A stretch of 64,000 nt of DNA, from contig JAJEKB010018150.1 of the NCBI GenBank assembly GCA_022393335.1, positions 1-64,000 on the forward strand. The letters run 5' to 3'. The stretch is from Macrotrachela quadricornifera. Taxonomy: Eukaryota; Rotifera; Eurotatoria; Philodinida; Philodinidae. Made by a program: the position numbers and the translations under genes. Of the stretch, positions 52,047-64,000 are shown piece by piece; the first letter of the stretch is position 1, and each line of letters starts with the position of its first letter. Below the pieces are notes generated by a model that searched no databases, was not told where the DNA came from, and was given only the letters and a program-made list of their open reading frames with translations.

Positions 52047-53172
52047 CGAGGATGCTTTGAGAATAATAATGATAATGAATGGTCGACGAACAAACAGTCG
52101 AAATTCATAAACAGATATAAATAATATAAGTATAGGAATGTTGCAACTGAGAGACGAAAGCAATAATCATAATAATCTACATAGAAAATCTAGAAAATAA
52201 GATAGTCAAGGGCTTTTATTACATTATCAACAAAAAAATAGTACAGAATACAAAAATGCTATAGGATATATACAAAGAACGACACTTTTTTTTTCCAGTC
52301 GTCAATAAGATTAAAGAATCTGAAGAAGAAAGATGGATAATAATCGCAGAATAGCATCGTGCATTTCTCTTCGATTCTATAAACATACTAATGAATAATC
52401 AATGGAAAATAAACAACGATAAAACATGCTTCTTTCTTTTCTTTTGCAAATGCCTATTATAGGCTTCATTTTTTTTTATTTATCCACCTTTTCATTATAA
52501 AGTCAAGAAGCATATATCGAGCCATATAAATAAAAGGTGATTTGCAATTATATAGAATATATTTCATTTATTCTTTTCATTCGAAAAAAAAAATAAAAAG
52601 TCATATCAATCAATATATACTCATTTATAATAAATTCGAATATCATTGATAAATATTATCGATCATATCTAAAATAATAATTCAAAAAACAAAAAATAAC
52701 AAATATGTAGATTATTTAAAAAGAAAAAATATTCAGATAAATTTTTTAAAGTAATATGTGAAATTAATAATTGAATAAAAATTTTGATGAGGGGTATATA
52801 TTTATATCTATATTATTTTATCTATCATCAATAATAATAATAAAAAGATCGATTTTTCAAATTTTACACAAAAACAACAGTCTAACCATTCTATTATATT
52901 ACAAATCATGGATAAATATTCTTAAAAACCATCTTTGTCGTTAAGTATGCCCTATTGTTGTCGAGTAAATCGAACTCTATGATATTTCTTTAAAAATTTT
53001 CATTGGTTTCATTACATTACCAATGAATATATGTATACACCTCAGCTGAGTAAAGTTTTTTTTTTGTGTCGTCAACATTACACTGACATAAAAAAAAAAT
53101 CATTAATACTCCACTATATTCATATCCACTTTACGTCTTGTCAGATAAATTGTATATTCAAATATTAAAAAA
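52047..53172. other. Divergent intergenic region of CCP1 and the AdipoR-like gene
   Basis: 1.1 kb of AT-rich DNA between two divergent starts, expected to contain both promoters. Nothing specific could be placed. The last 60 bases before 53,173 would be the AdipoR-like 5' UTR. Confidence 0.4.
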
Positions 53173-55111
53173 ATGCCAATACCAATTGAAAAAATTCAAG
53201 TAGTCGAAGATGAAATTGAACGAGAACATTATGGTAATTATGATACTGATGAAGATAATGATAATGATATTCGTCATACAACAGCAATGACACCACCTGA
53301 TCAAGATTTTTCTTTTTTAAAAAATTCTTCGCACACAAAACGTTCTGTTCATTATGATATTGAACAAATAGATAGTCATGAACATCGACCATTACGAACG
53401 ATTCATGAAACAGAACAATCATTTGATAATGTTTTACGTCGACGATATATTGCACATTGGGGTTTACCAGGTTAGTTAATACTTAATTTAATTTACAAAA
53501 AAAACAACGAAATTCAAATTTTTGTATAAAGGTTATATATTAAAAAAATATGTGAATAGAACAAAAAAGGTCATAATCTTTTCTTTGTTTATTTGTATTT
53601 AATATAAAAAGTTATCTTATTTTATTCTTGATATATAAATTATTTATTTATAAAAATATTATTTTATATTTTCTAATTAAATAATAGAATGGCTTGGTGA
53701 TAATCACTTTTTATTACAAAAACATCGTCCACCAGCTAATTCTGTTCGTGAATGTCTTATATCAATAGCATCAATACATAGTGAAACAGTGAATATTTGG
53801 ACACATTTAATAGGGGCATTAAGTGTTGCTGTTACATTTACACTTTTTATTATTGATAATCATCGGCAAATGGATTTAAGTGATTTTATATCATTTAGTA
53901 TATTTTTTATATCAGCTATATTATGTTTAACATTTTCGACTTTACTTCATGTATTTATTAATTATTCACCTCGTGTTATGGTTATTGTTTCAAAACTTGA
54001 TTATATGGGTAAGATATGAGAATTATATATTTTTATAATAGTTTCTCATACATTACTTCATTATTCTTCTTGATTTTAAACAAAAAAGTGAAAGGTGGTT
54101 TATCCCATGTACTTTTTAAAATCAGCTAACGCTTTAGCTTAAATTTTTTCATCAATATAAGCACTGTCCCCATTGGTAAAACCTATAAATTATTAATTTT
54201 TTTCCGTTATTCAGTGATTTGTATTTGGTTGGCGTGTGACCAATACTTTATTTCACTTTATTTTGGCTGTCTCCTGGTCAAACTACAAAAAGTTAGGAGC
54301 TGATTTTTTTTTACTATAAATGTCAGTATAAAAGTTTCAAGTATATACTAATTTGCAAAATTACTTTTTCGTATACTACATAGTATTCTCTATCCGTTGA
54401 TAATGCTTTTTTGAAGTGCAATTGTTTACTTACTTTTTTTTCTATTGTTTGTTTTAGGTATTAATATTTTAATATTTGGATCAATGGTTCCAGTTGTTCA
54501 TTATTCATTTTATTGTTCTTTGAAACTTAAAACAATATATATAGGTGTTTTACTTGTACTTTCTATTGCATCAATAATTGGTACAAGTAGTGCGGCATGT
54601 TCAAAGCCAAAATGTCGTCCATTTAAAGCTATTCTTTTTATTGCATTAGGTCTTTATGGTATGAAAAAAAATTCTTTTTGTTTTGTTTTAAATAAATCTT
54701 TTGCTTTTTGTTGTATATTTAGGTGTTGCTCCAGCAACTCATGCATGTATTCTTCATGGTTTTCCACGTATGTTTGAAATGGGATTTTTATATCTTTGTA
54801 TTATGGCTGTAACATATATTGTTGGTGGTGTTACGTATGCAGTTCGAGTACCCGAACGATTTTTTCCAGGTAATTATTTTTTTTTAAATACAAAATTTTC
54901 TTTTCTTTTTCTGTTTATTCAAGGTCGTTTTGATATTGTTGGACAAAGTCATCAAATATTACATGTTGCAGTTATTGCTGCTGTTTATTTACATTTTTAT
55001 GGAATTTGTTGTTTATTTCATACTGTTATTCGTACGGAACAATGTATTATGCCAATAACATTAAAACTTGGTGTAACGGATTTATCTATTTCATCTTCTA
55101 TTGAATCATAA
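53173..55111 (+). CDS. Adiponectin-receptor-like PAQR membrane protein
   Basis: Five exons, 53173-53470, 53688-54008, 54458-54658, 54723-54869 and 54924-55111, give 384 residues. The N-terminal 100 residues are acidic and cytosolic. The PAQR core starts HWGLPEWLGDNHFLLQKHRP and continues with IHSETVNIWTHLIG. Seven hydrophobic helices follow. Zinc-binding residues are visible at His187 (STLLHVF), His332 and His336 (SHQILHV), and the conserved Asp203 (SKLDYMG); all match AdipoR1/2, which act as ceramidase-like receptors affecting lipid metabolism. Further landmarks are PERFFPGRFDIVGQSHQ and a short extracellular tail. It faces the YCII-domain gene tail to tail, 160 bp away. It belongs to the AdipoR branch (PAQR1/2) rather than the progestin-receptor branch, judged by motif similarity. 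Confidence 0.94.
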
Positions 55112-55271
55112 ATTATTTATTTGCATAGAAATAAAAAGAAAATTTAAAGAATTTTAGTAATTCTATTCTATTATCTAATTTATGTGTCTTTCAATATCTT
55201 CTATATATATATATTATTTCTGTTTAAATTAAGACTGTTCTTGTTTATTAAAATATGATGAATGAACTAAA

Positions 55272-55673
55272 TTAAACTTTGATCAAATCATTATTTAATA
55301 AAGAATCACCAACAACAGCTATATATGGTTTAATTGTATAGTTTGTAACAATACCATTAATAACATAAGGATCTTGCTTAGCAAATTGTTCTATATCATT
55401 CATTGATAAATTACGAAATATAATTAAAGCTCCGGTGGGTGGATTATCAACAGCACCACCAAGAATAACATTTCCGTTTTCAACTTGTTTACCAACAAAG
55501 CATAAATGAGCAGCACGATGTGGTTTACGTTTTTCAGCTACATCATGTACATAATCATATTGTAAAGCATAAAGTTTTGGTTGAAGTGTTGTAGTCGATG
55601 CTGTTGATGACATTTTTAATCTACAGAAATAATTTTTTCCAATAAGATTTCGTGCGAATAAAGATGTCCACAT
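55272..55673 (-). CDS. YCII-domain (YciI-like) protein
   Basis: Single-exon frame of 133 residues. The YCII-like fold starts at about residue 34 (LYALQYDYVHDVAEKRKPHR) and has the family's H-L and G-rich turns (AAHLCFVGKQ, NVILGGAVDNPP), a conserved Asp in FAKQDPYV and a final beta-rich segment (TNYTIKPY). YciI-like proteins are small dimeric ferredoxin-fold proteins of poorly defined enzymatic role. The first 20 residues (MWTSLFARNLIGKNYFCRLK) are basic and hydrophobic, compatible with a mitochondrial presequence; translation could instead start at the internal Met (MSSTAST). It is convergent with the AdipoR-like gene. Confidence 0.88.
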   Translation of the reverse strand: MWTSLFARNLIGKNYFCRLKMSSTASTTTLQPKLYALQYDYVHDVAEKRKPHRAAHLCFVGKQVENGNVILGGAVDNPPTGALIIFRNLSMNDIEQFAKQDPYVINGIVTNYTIKPYIAVVGDSLLNNDLIKV

Positions 55674-56046
55674 AGATTTTTATTCTAAAATGGCCAAGCC
55701 CTTTATTGTCTTTATTGATGTTGTTTTTTTTTTATAAATAAACAAAAAAAAGTAACATTTAATCTCACAGTTTTACATATATCTTTTTTCTTCTTAAACA
55801 CACACATACATACATGTATAGACAAAGGACAATAAACAAAGAAAAAAAAGACATAGAACAACACACACATATATAGATTACTGAAAAGACAAAGAACATA
55901 ATAGTACAGTTTAAACATAAGATTTGGAGAAGTAGAACGAGAAGAAGAAAAAGTTAACTTTATAACAAGGACTAAAAATAAAAATGTTGATTGATACTAT
56001 CTATTGCTGATGTCATCCACGAATGAGATTCATTGATTGGTAATAT

Positions 56047-56070
56047 ATAATATATATATATATATATATT
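56047..56070. repeat. (TA)n microsatellite
   Basis: About 11 TA units just downstream of the CSDE1 stop codon, inside its probable 3' UTR. Confidence 0.85.
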
Positions 56071-56075
56071 TCATT

Positions 56076-59000
56076 TTATGTTTTTATTAAAACTCCAGGT
56101 GCACGTTCAATACGAGTGTTAATAAAACCTTTTGACTTTTCATCAGCATTTCGTGGTTGTCGAACAATAATTAATTTTTGACGTTTATTTTCATCAATAT
56201 TAATTGTTTTAAGTTTTGTAATTAATCTATCAGGTCTTTGAAGATTACTAAAACGAAAGAAACAAAATTAAATATATATATTCATATTTTTAATAAAATA
56301 AATTTACGTAATTCGACGTAGTTTAATTGCACATGGTTTACCACTTTTAAGATTATATTGTGCAAGAAATTCTACATCATCACCGGATCGTAAATCAAAT
56401 CCACCATTTATTTCTGAATTATGAAAAAATATTTTTTTATTTTCTTCACATGCAAAATCAATAAAACCAAACTAGAACAAAAAAATAAAAGAATTTTTTT
56501 TTTTAAATAAAAATAAAAATTATTTATTTATACCTGTCCTTTAACTGTATCAACTTTTCCTTTACGTGTTTCATTTTCTAAAGTAATATTTACAGCACGT
56601 GTTGAATAATCAAATCCAACAGCAACACAAAATGTTACTATATCATTAGGTAATAAAACAACTCGTTTATTTTTAACACCTGTTATACTATATGTATAAC
56701 ATTCACCTTGAATACCATTATCTGTTAATTTTTGAATACGACCAATAATTTCACATTCATCATTTGTTATCATTCTTACAGGTGATATTACACGACCACG
56801 ATGAATTGTTGGTAATATTGACTATTAAAATTAATAAATCAAATTTTAGAATATGTCATCAATAGACAAAAAAAAAGAAATTTACATAGAAATTATTAAT
56901 AGATGATGGTACTTTAAGAATATTTTCAGCTATTAAATGACCAGATATACTTCTTAAACTAAATTCAACTTCATCACCTAATTCTATTTGTATATTATCA
57001 CCCGTAAATGAATTCATTGTAAATGAAATTGGTTCAGTAGTATTTGATGAATTATTTTGTTCAATAAAACCTTTTCCTTCACGAATAATTGCAATCCAAC
57101 CACGTATACGATTTCGTTCAATTAATGTTATACGTGTAGCAAATTTATTAGCTGATGTTAAACTAAATTCAACCTAGAAAAAAAAAATTTTTAATAACAA
57201 TAATTTTCTTTTTTTTTTGTTTTATTATTTCTACTTTATCACCATAATATAATGTTGATTTATTATTAATATTTTTTGATAAAAATGGAATTGTTGATTC
57301 GTTTCCATTCCATGTATATCGAATAATACTTGATTCTTGTTTACGATTATTTGGAATAGATGTCGAATCATTATCATTTATTTGTTGTGATTTACTTTCT
57401 AAAATTAAATGTATATTATAAGATCGGCTAGAAAGTATTTCCAATAATTCGAAGGCCTATGAGTTATGACTAGATTTTTGTGCTCTTTTCGAATAGAAAC
57501 TTAAAAGCTTTGCTTCAAGTTTTCGTTGGAGACTAATAAAATAATCTATGAAAAACCTAAAAATTTTTCCATAAGTTTTTTGTATTTTCTTTATTGCTAT
57601 TCAAAATAAAAATGGGCATCATTCTTTATATACCTTCTTGAAGACTAGAAGTTATCCTATATGATACACTATTTAAGTTTTGATTTTCTCTTTCGACAAG
57701 ATGTCTCGATTTTCATTTTTTTCAAAAATCATTTACATTGAAAGGAACTCTTAACTAAAAGTTACAAATTAATTCAATATCACATTTTATAGAGTAATGT
57801 TCGCTAAAAAATTTGTTAGAATATTATTCAAAATCACTTTTTCGAACTTCTTTAGAAAAAAAAAGCCCTTCATTACTCTTGACACATTTCTAAGTATATA
57901 TTTAAAAAATGCTTTCTAATGGATTAGAAATAAACAAACATTTTGTTTAAAAATTTTTCGATTATTTATCATACTAACGTGATCGTCCTTCGTGAATATC
58001 CCGTTCAATAAAACCAGTTAATCGTAATTCATGTCCATTCAACATATTTAATAAATTATCTTTAGATAATAATTTAATTCGAATAGCATGTGGAAAATTC
58101 TAAAACAAAAAACAAAATAAAATAAATTTAAATTAAAAATTAATATATACATACTCCATTATTTGTATTAATAGCTAATGAAAATTCTAAGAAATCACCT
58201 TCACTTATTTGAAAATTATCTTTTATTATTTCATTAAATTGAAATGGAATTATTTCATTCGATGATAAATATTTAATCTGACCGCCTATTTTATTATCTA
58301 ATTTCATCACAATACCCTATTTAGAAAAATAATTATTTATTATTTAATTTTGAAAAATAAGAAAAAAAAATTTATTTACCATTTCTCGATGTTCTTTTGA
58401 TTGAAGAAAACTTTGATCAAGTAATGATATTTGTGTTGCACGCATCATACCATTACGTTTATCTTTAGCAATAACAAATTGAACAATATCATTTTCAAGT
58501 AATGTATATAAACCACAACGATCTTGTTCACCAAATGATAATTCAGACATTTTTCTATTTAAATCAAAAAAATAATTTATTTTATATAAAAAACGAAATT
58601 TACTTGTCTAATGCATCATAAATTAAGCGACCAGTTAATGTTCCATCAGATTTTTTTGTTTTTATTTGTAATGGTTGTAATATTCGACCAATATGTGATG
58701 TTTTATCTATTTCATCAAATTGTACTGTACCTTTTGGCAATATAATAATATTACTAGCAACTTCTTTATTCTAAATTAATAAAAAAAACAAAAATAATTT
58801 ATTAATTAATTATATATTTTTTTTTATAGAAAAACAAAACGTTTCTTACATGTCTATCTTGAATATCAAATTCAACTTCTACACCTGGTTGAATTGTATT
58901 TGTTGCTATATTAGGTCCAAGTTCAGTTATATGAAAAAATATTCCTTTAGGTGCATCTTCTCGTTCAATAACACCAAAACTATCTTTCATTGTGGATATA

Positions 59001-59854
59001 ATACCACGATAACGTTTAATAGTCGGTACAGGAGAATTAGGTTTTTCAATAATTGAAATATTTCGTGCAAAAAATTGATTTGTACGACGATCTTGTCCAA
59101 CATTAAATGTTACCTTAATTATAAAAATAAAATAAATTTTATTAAAAATAAAAATTATTTTCAGCTAACTTTATCTTCAACTTGAACTGAAATAGTTGGA
59201 TCTTGAAGATCCATTAAACCATATGGTAAAAAATAAGTTTCACCTTTTTTTACATAAGTAACTTTACCATCTGGTATATAATTCAATGGATCAAACTTAA
59301 ATGTAAACATATAACAAAAACTATAAAAAAAAAAAGATAATTTAAAAAGAAATTTTACAGCATTATTTCGTTGTTGTCGAGCAACTACTGCAATTGTACC
59401 TTCAACACGATTTTCACCTACTATTTCTGGATTAGCAGGTATAATATTAACAGCAACTGGTTTCTTTTTTCGTTTATCAATTGTTGTTTCAAATTCAACA
59501 ACATCTATTTTTAAAAAAACCAATTAAAATTTACTAGTGTAAATTATATATATATATTATTTTACCTCCTATTTTAGCTTGTTGAATATCACCTTTATAT
59601 TCACTAAAGTGAAAAAAATAACGACCATCACGATGACAACAATACACAAAACCATAAGTTGAACATAATTTTTCAATTATACCCAATTCACGTTGTGAAC
59701 TATTTATAACAGCTTCGTTTATATTATCAATATTATTCATTGGTGTTGATAAAATTTTATTATAATCTAATAAGATAAAAATGTATTTTTTTCTTCTTTT
59801 ATCTTTTTATTTCTTACTATGATTATGATTAAGTTCACTTGGTACAGATGTCAT
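56076..59854 (-). CDS. CSDE1: UNR / CSDE1, multi-cold-shock-domain RNA-binding protein
   Basis: Fourteen exons: 59854-59818, 59766-59566, 59504-59359, 59295-59170, 59113-58850, 58770-58604, 58554-58380, 58316-58155, 58099-57979, 57398-57235, 57173-56886, 56821-56534, 56471-56308 and 56247-56076; 824 residues against about 800 in vertebrates. Tandem cold-shock domains are visible, with RNA-binding aromatic clusters in YGFVYCCHRDGRYFFHFSEY, then in SFGVIEREDAPKGIFFHITE, and near the C-terminus in FGFIDFACEENKKIFFHNSE. Between them lie degenerate, non-canonical cold-shock units such as DRCGLYTLLENDIVQFVI. UNR regulates translation and stability of bound mRNAs in the cytoplasm. The alternation of canonical and degenerate domains and the overall length identify it. 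The ninth intron (580 bp) is long for this genome. Confidence 0.93.
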
Positions 59855-62800
59855 CGAATGTTTAAGTTGTATACAGATTAAAAATGAAAGACAAAAGACA
59901 AATCAACCACAAGAATGAAGAAAAAAAAGATATTTGTTCAACGTGAGAAGAAAATATACTATAACTATACAAAAATCTAAAAGATTATAACAATAAATTT
60001 ATGTATAATAATAAAAAAAATCTGCTTATTTTAATCTAAATATGAATATATTATTTGAAATAAATAAATATTTATATGGCAGAGGTCGCAAATTTCAAAA
60101 TATACAACAGTATTTATATTATTCAAACGTAATAGATATTACAAAAGAAATCTATACTTATGCGTCATAAGATATAGTTCTAATGTAAAGAAACAAAAAA
60201 AAAAAAAGAAACGAAATGATCGAAATAAAAAGTATGTAATAGAACATCAGCTGTTAGTCATTTCTAACAAAGTTTATTGGCTAATTATAATTAACCAGTC
60301 AGATTATTGTGCGTATATATTTTAAAGTTTCTGAAATAATAGAATATTTAATGAACTTTTCATATACACTAAACTATTTTAAATTAATAATAAGAAAGAT
60401 AATAAAATAAATTCAATAAAAACTAATTGATAAATGTTTAGAAATAAATAAATTTTTACATTTTTATACATTTTCATCAACATCAACACTTATTAAACTA
60501 TATGTAACTGACTCCGTAATTACATCGAGAACGGTTGATGAATCATAAATAAAATAACTCATGTGACATTAAATGAAGCAGCTTTCTTTAAATGTCAAGA
60601 ATTGATTTCAACAGCAAATATATTTAATGTTTATCCGAACAATATGTATAACAGTTCAAATATGGAATTGGATTATCTCGAAATGATATAAATAATGTTT
60701 TTTATCCACTGATAATGAGACGCATAGGAAAATGTTCCTTTACGAAATGAAGATTTCAAACGAACAAAAATAGTGAATATTTTGAAAATAAATTAAAATG
60801 TTGAAGAGCAATTGCAAATTCATGCAATAGGATGATAAAAACGGCTTACAATAAAATATGAATTTTTATTAAATTTTAAAAAAAATTATTTTACTCTAAT
60901 AGCAAAAACTCCATACAATTCACATTGATGCACATTGATAAATCTAATTTTTACCGAGTTTTAATTCAAAGTAAAATGAATTATTCTTACAATTTACAGA
61001 AAGGTAGGCATGATTTATTTTAAAAAATTTAAATATTATCAGAATCACGTTCACCAGTATCATATACAAATTCTTCATTATAAACATCACATATTGCATT
61101 TTTTCGGTTGTTAATCGATTAGATCATATTATTATTTATTTTCAATCCATATATCAATCGTTATGTAGTTTATATTCCTTTAATAATCCTTCTATTTATA
61201 TATTCTGATTATTATGAATTGTTCAACATTTAGCACATATAAAATTCATTTTAAAAAGAGAGGATTTAATATCTGATGTTATTGAAAATACTTCAACAAA
61301 TGCTATGAATATGTCTAGATCTATAAATACAACTACGGTAAATTTAATTTTAATTGAAAAAAAAAAGATTAAGTTCATCAACAATTCTATTACTTGGACA
61401 AGTTATTGACAAAATATGTTGTTAAGCTAAAACAACAAATAATTGCTTTAATTTATCATTAAATGCAATGTTCTACCGAGTTTATATTAACCCATAGAAA
61501 CAAATAAAAATTTCTCATATGTATCATATGTCTCAAAACTAATGTCTATGGAAAAGATTAATAATACATGATTAAACGATGACAAGAAAAAAAGATAAAA
61601 CGATTAATCAATTTCTATGCTATAATGTGTAGATAGCATCGTAATCAAATAAAAACACAGTTAAAATTTATTTTAGCAAAAGTTGAATCGTTTGCTTAAT
61701 TAACTATCAATATAATTTGAGTTTTTTTTATATCTGGAATTCAAAATATATTAGAATAATAACAAAAACCTGAAGAATACAGAACTGGAAATTTTCTCTA
61801 GTCCAGATGATCATAAGTAGAGAGAAATTTTTAGTCTGATCGAATTGATTTGAGCTCGATTCTGTTTCCAAAAAATCTTTTAATTTCGGTTTATTTAAAG
61901 AAAATTTAATTCAGGTGAACATTAAAATTTACCAAGGATGAAGAATCTTAGGTTTGGATTCCGATAAGAAGTTGTCGGACATCGGATTTAACAATTTCTG
62001 ACAGTTAGATCCCACAGCTAAAACATGTTGACTATATACAGAATCTCTAAGAATTCAGTACAATTCTGGTGAATTTACATCGGTTTACTAGATATTGTTT
62101 GTTCCTCCTTCTCGTTATTAAGCACCCCTATTCCTTTTCTCAATTGCAATTAGCCGCTTAAATATATCTTATTTTACTAATTATTATATTCAAATATTGC
62201 ATAAATCTCAATAATAAAGATAGATGATCGTGTTTTTTTTTAAATAATCAACCTAAATAAATATTAAAATACAAATAAAATGTCTATTTGGACTTGCCTA
62301 TATATGCACTTACTCAATTCAAAATCACAGTAATACTACTACATCATTCTAATCGCGTATTAATCTACTTTTAAAAAACTGAATTTTTTTAATTTTGTCA
62401 GATTAGATGACTTCGTTCATCTGAAAAAAACGAGCTCACTGTATTATAAAAACTATACTTTTTACCGTTGATAATAGGTCATTTTTGATAAAATACTGCT
62501 GAAGATTATCTCCCAGTAAAAATAGTTCAACAACTTTTCAATTCCATACTGATGGAATTAAATTCCTCAATGTTTCATATATTGGAAGTTCTCGAAATTT
62601 TTAAAAATTTTAATAATTTTTAATAAAGATAAAAGGAAACAGACAATACATCTTATTGATGTATTTCGTCGGTCTTATTGCAATATTATAAGTACAGTAT
62701 CATAAAAAATAATAGATGTATATGTGTGGCAAATGCTATTTAATGACATCAATTAAATTTTAATATTTACATGAAATACATTTTTTCTTTAATTTAATCA

Positions 62801-63284
62801 CGCTCGAATCAACTTATTTGTACTCAAAAGGATCATTTTTCAAAGTTCACGGAATAATTATCCTCAATAGTGATCAGAGTTGCTATTGTCTCTATTATTG
62901 TTTATTAATAAAAACTATTCTTAATAGTCTAAATACGAAAATGTGATCAAAACACTTTTTTCCCTATATATAATGTTTCTTGTTTCGTAAACACTCTGTA
63001 GAAGAAAAAAAACTATTTATTAAAGTATTTTTTGTGTCTTCCAATTAAGTGATTTTTCATCACCCTCTTTACGCATAGTGTGCAATGCATCATCTTTCTT
63101 ATCCAATCAATTAAATTAAAAATGAAGGATGAAAAAAATCTTGTAAATCCATCGGGGTACTTTTATACGATGTGATCAACATGGACATTTTCGTTTTTTC
63201 TGTAATAAGAGTTTCGAATAACGGATGCATCTGGTTGAATGGCCACGTTTTATCTTCCAATTTACATGCACTTTATATATCATA
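59855..63284. other. Intergenic region with only coding-like islands
   Basis: 3.4 kb without a supported gene. Three short islands look protein-like: 60,464-60,555 (-), 61,029-61,095 (-) and 61,234-61,337 (+, with a good acceptor and donor). They do not connect into one gene and may be remnants. The rest is AT-rich with no recognised structure. Confidence 0.4.
61234..61337 (+). pseudogene. Isolated exon-like fragment
   Basis: Bounded by a plausible acceptor (TTCAACATTTAG, ending 61,233) and donor (GTAAAT from 61,338). It is open throughout and reads REDLISDVIENTSTNAMNMS. The composition recalls the extracellular part of adhesion-type receptors, but this is only an impression. No connecting exons were found. 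Confidence 0.25.
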
Positions 63285-63540
63285 TTAAAAACAACAAGAC
63301 ACAGCATGAAAAGCTGTACAATCTACAAAGTATAATTATAAAAAAATCAAATAAGAAAAAATGAATTCATCTTGTGCCAAAATAAATATTGTTTTCGCAC
63401 GATCGAGATTTGATCGCTTAGAACTTTTGTCCATTTTGAAAATAATACGTGCCATTATAGAAAAACAACTTATGTGAATTGTAGAACTTTATTGAAATAC
63501 AAAGCGCAGTCGTTCATACGGACACGTCCATTCTATATTA
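63285..63540. mobile_element. Decayed relative of the 5.9-kb MITE-like element
   Basis: Read on the complementary strand, 63,290-63,495 aligns to the centre of the 5,896-6,686 element. Shared segments include TGCACTTTTTG/AATGG-type flanks, GATCAAATCTC next to CGTGCG/AAA, ACAAGATGAAT, and GTAGA..AGCTTTTCA.GCTG. The outer part, GCAGTCGTTCATA at 63,507, matches the arm sequence GCAGTCATTCGTTA of the first copy. The ends are worn, so no terminal repeats are recognised. Confidence 0.6.
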
Positions 63541-64000
63541 CATTTATAAATAAAACTACAAAATCATAGAAGTCATCTCGCGAATTTTTCTTTTGGAGAT
63601 GAAGATTAAATTAATTAATTAAAGTCTAGATTTAGCATGTTTTTTTGACATCAAGAAAACTTTAACTGTTGAAATTGTTACTATTGAGCAGAATGTTAAT
63701 TTTACATAGAATATCGGGTTGTTTTTGTGTGAAAACATAGATTTTACCTAATCTATAAATATTTCGTTTAAAAACGCTAACAATGAGATAAAGATTCAAT
63801 TTAAACAATTTTATCTGACAATACTTTTTGACTACATAAAAACTACGAATAGTCATGAAATTGAAGAAAACTCATGTTTAAAGATCTTTGAAAAGTTTAA
63901 TTGAAAATAGATGATTTATTTTTATTTCAGAATATTCATATCTTTTCAAGATTATTAGAAGCACTGATTGATTATGATATAAACTTGATTTTCAGAAAAA
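63541..64000. other. Right end of window, nothing recognised
   Basis: AT-rich sequence; the frame at 63,662-63,856 (-) is unconvincing. Any gene here would lie mostly outside the window. Confidence 0.35.

Noticed and set aside
51878..52108. 76-codon minus-strand frame starting MNFDCLF
   Set aside because: Hydrophobic low-complexity; its frame is out of phase with CCP1 exon 2, whereas the internal ATGCCT start at 52,046 is in phase.
53165..53455. 96-codon minus-strand frame
   Set aside because: Antisense of AdipoR-like exon 1.
1..64000. tRNA, rRNA, CRISPR arrays, bacterial operons
   Set aside because: No tRNA B-box context with a cloverleaf, no rRNA-like conserved blocks and no regularly spaced direct repeats were found; the window is eukaryotic.

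Overview
The window is AT-rich eukaryotic (animal) nuclear DNA. Genes are split by many short GT-AG introns, mostly 40-70 bp, and codons nearly always end in A or T. The gene set is metazoan: a nicotinic-type Cys-loop receptor, an adiponectin-receptor-like PAQR protein, cullin-5, CCP1/AGTPBP1, UNR/CSDE1, a BCL-2 family protein and the axonemal protein RIB43A/RIBC. Together with the Phi-class GST and the gene compactness, this suggests a rotifer, most likely a bdelloid. That placement is inference; no species marker was seen.

Layout. 1-7,600 has no recognisable gene but holds two inverted-repeat elements: a roughly 2.1-kb near-perfect palindrome at about 3,625-5,705 and a TA-flanked, MITE-like element at about 5,898-6,686. 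7,601-10,418 carries a Phi-type GST and a RIBC protein, both on the minus strand. 13,670-16,187 is a large LRR transmembrane receptor-like gene (+). 19,705-24,078 is a Cys-loop receptor subunit (-), with a diverged inverted-repeat element in its largest intron. 24,897-29,302 holds three minus-strand genes: a small Cys-rich secreted protein, a predicted myristoylated protein of unknown function, and a BCL-2 homologue. 33,300-34,365 is an LTR-like end plus an intact retrotransposon gag ORF without pol. 35,426-43,285 is a divergent pair, IMPDH (-) and cullin-5 (+). 44,594-52,046 is CCP1/AGTPBP1 (-), with a small secreted-peptide gene on the opposite strand that appears nested in its first intron. 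53,173-55,673 holds an AdipoR-like gene (+) facing a YCII-domain gene (-). 56,076-59,854 is UNR/CSDE1 (-). The last 4 kb has no confident gene, only coding-like islands and a decayed relative of the 5.9-kb element.

Ten multi-exon models were built by hand (GST, RIBC, LRR, Cys-loop receptor, BCL-2, IMPDH, CUL5, CCP1, AdipoR, CSDE1). All join in frame from ATG to stop with lengths normal for their families, so the exon coordinates should be close to exact; the two-exon myristoylated gene also joins in frame. Weak points are the first exons of CCP1 and CUL5. The genes look like ordinary housekeeping and signalling neighbours; no operon-like or pathway clustering is evident. The unusual content is the set of inverted-repeat elements, the isolated gag ORF, the nested and Cys-rich secreted peptides, and the plant-like GST.
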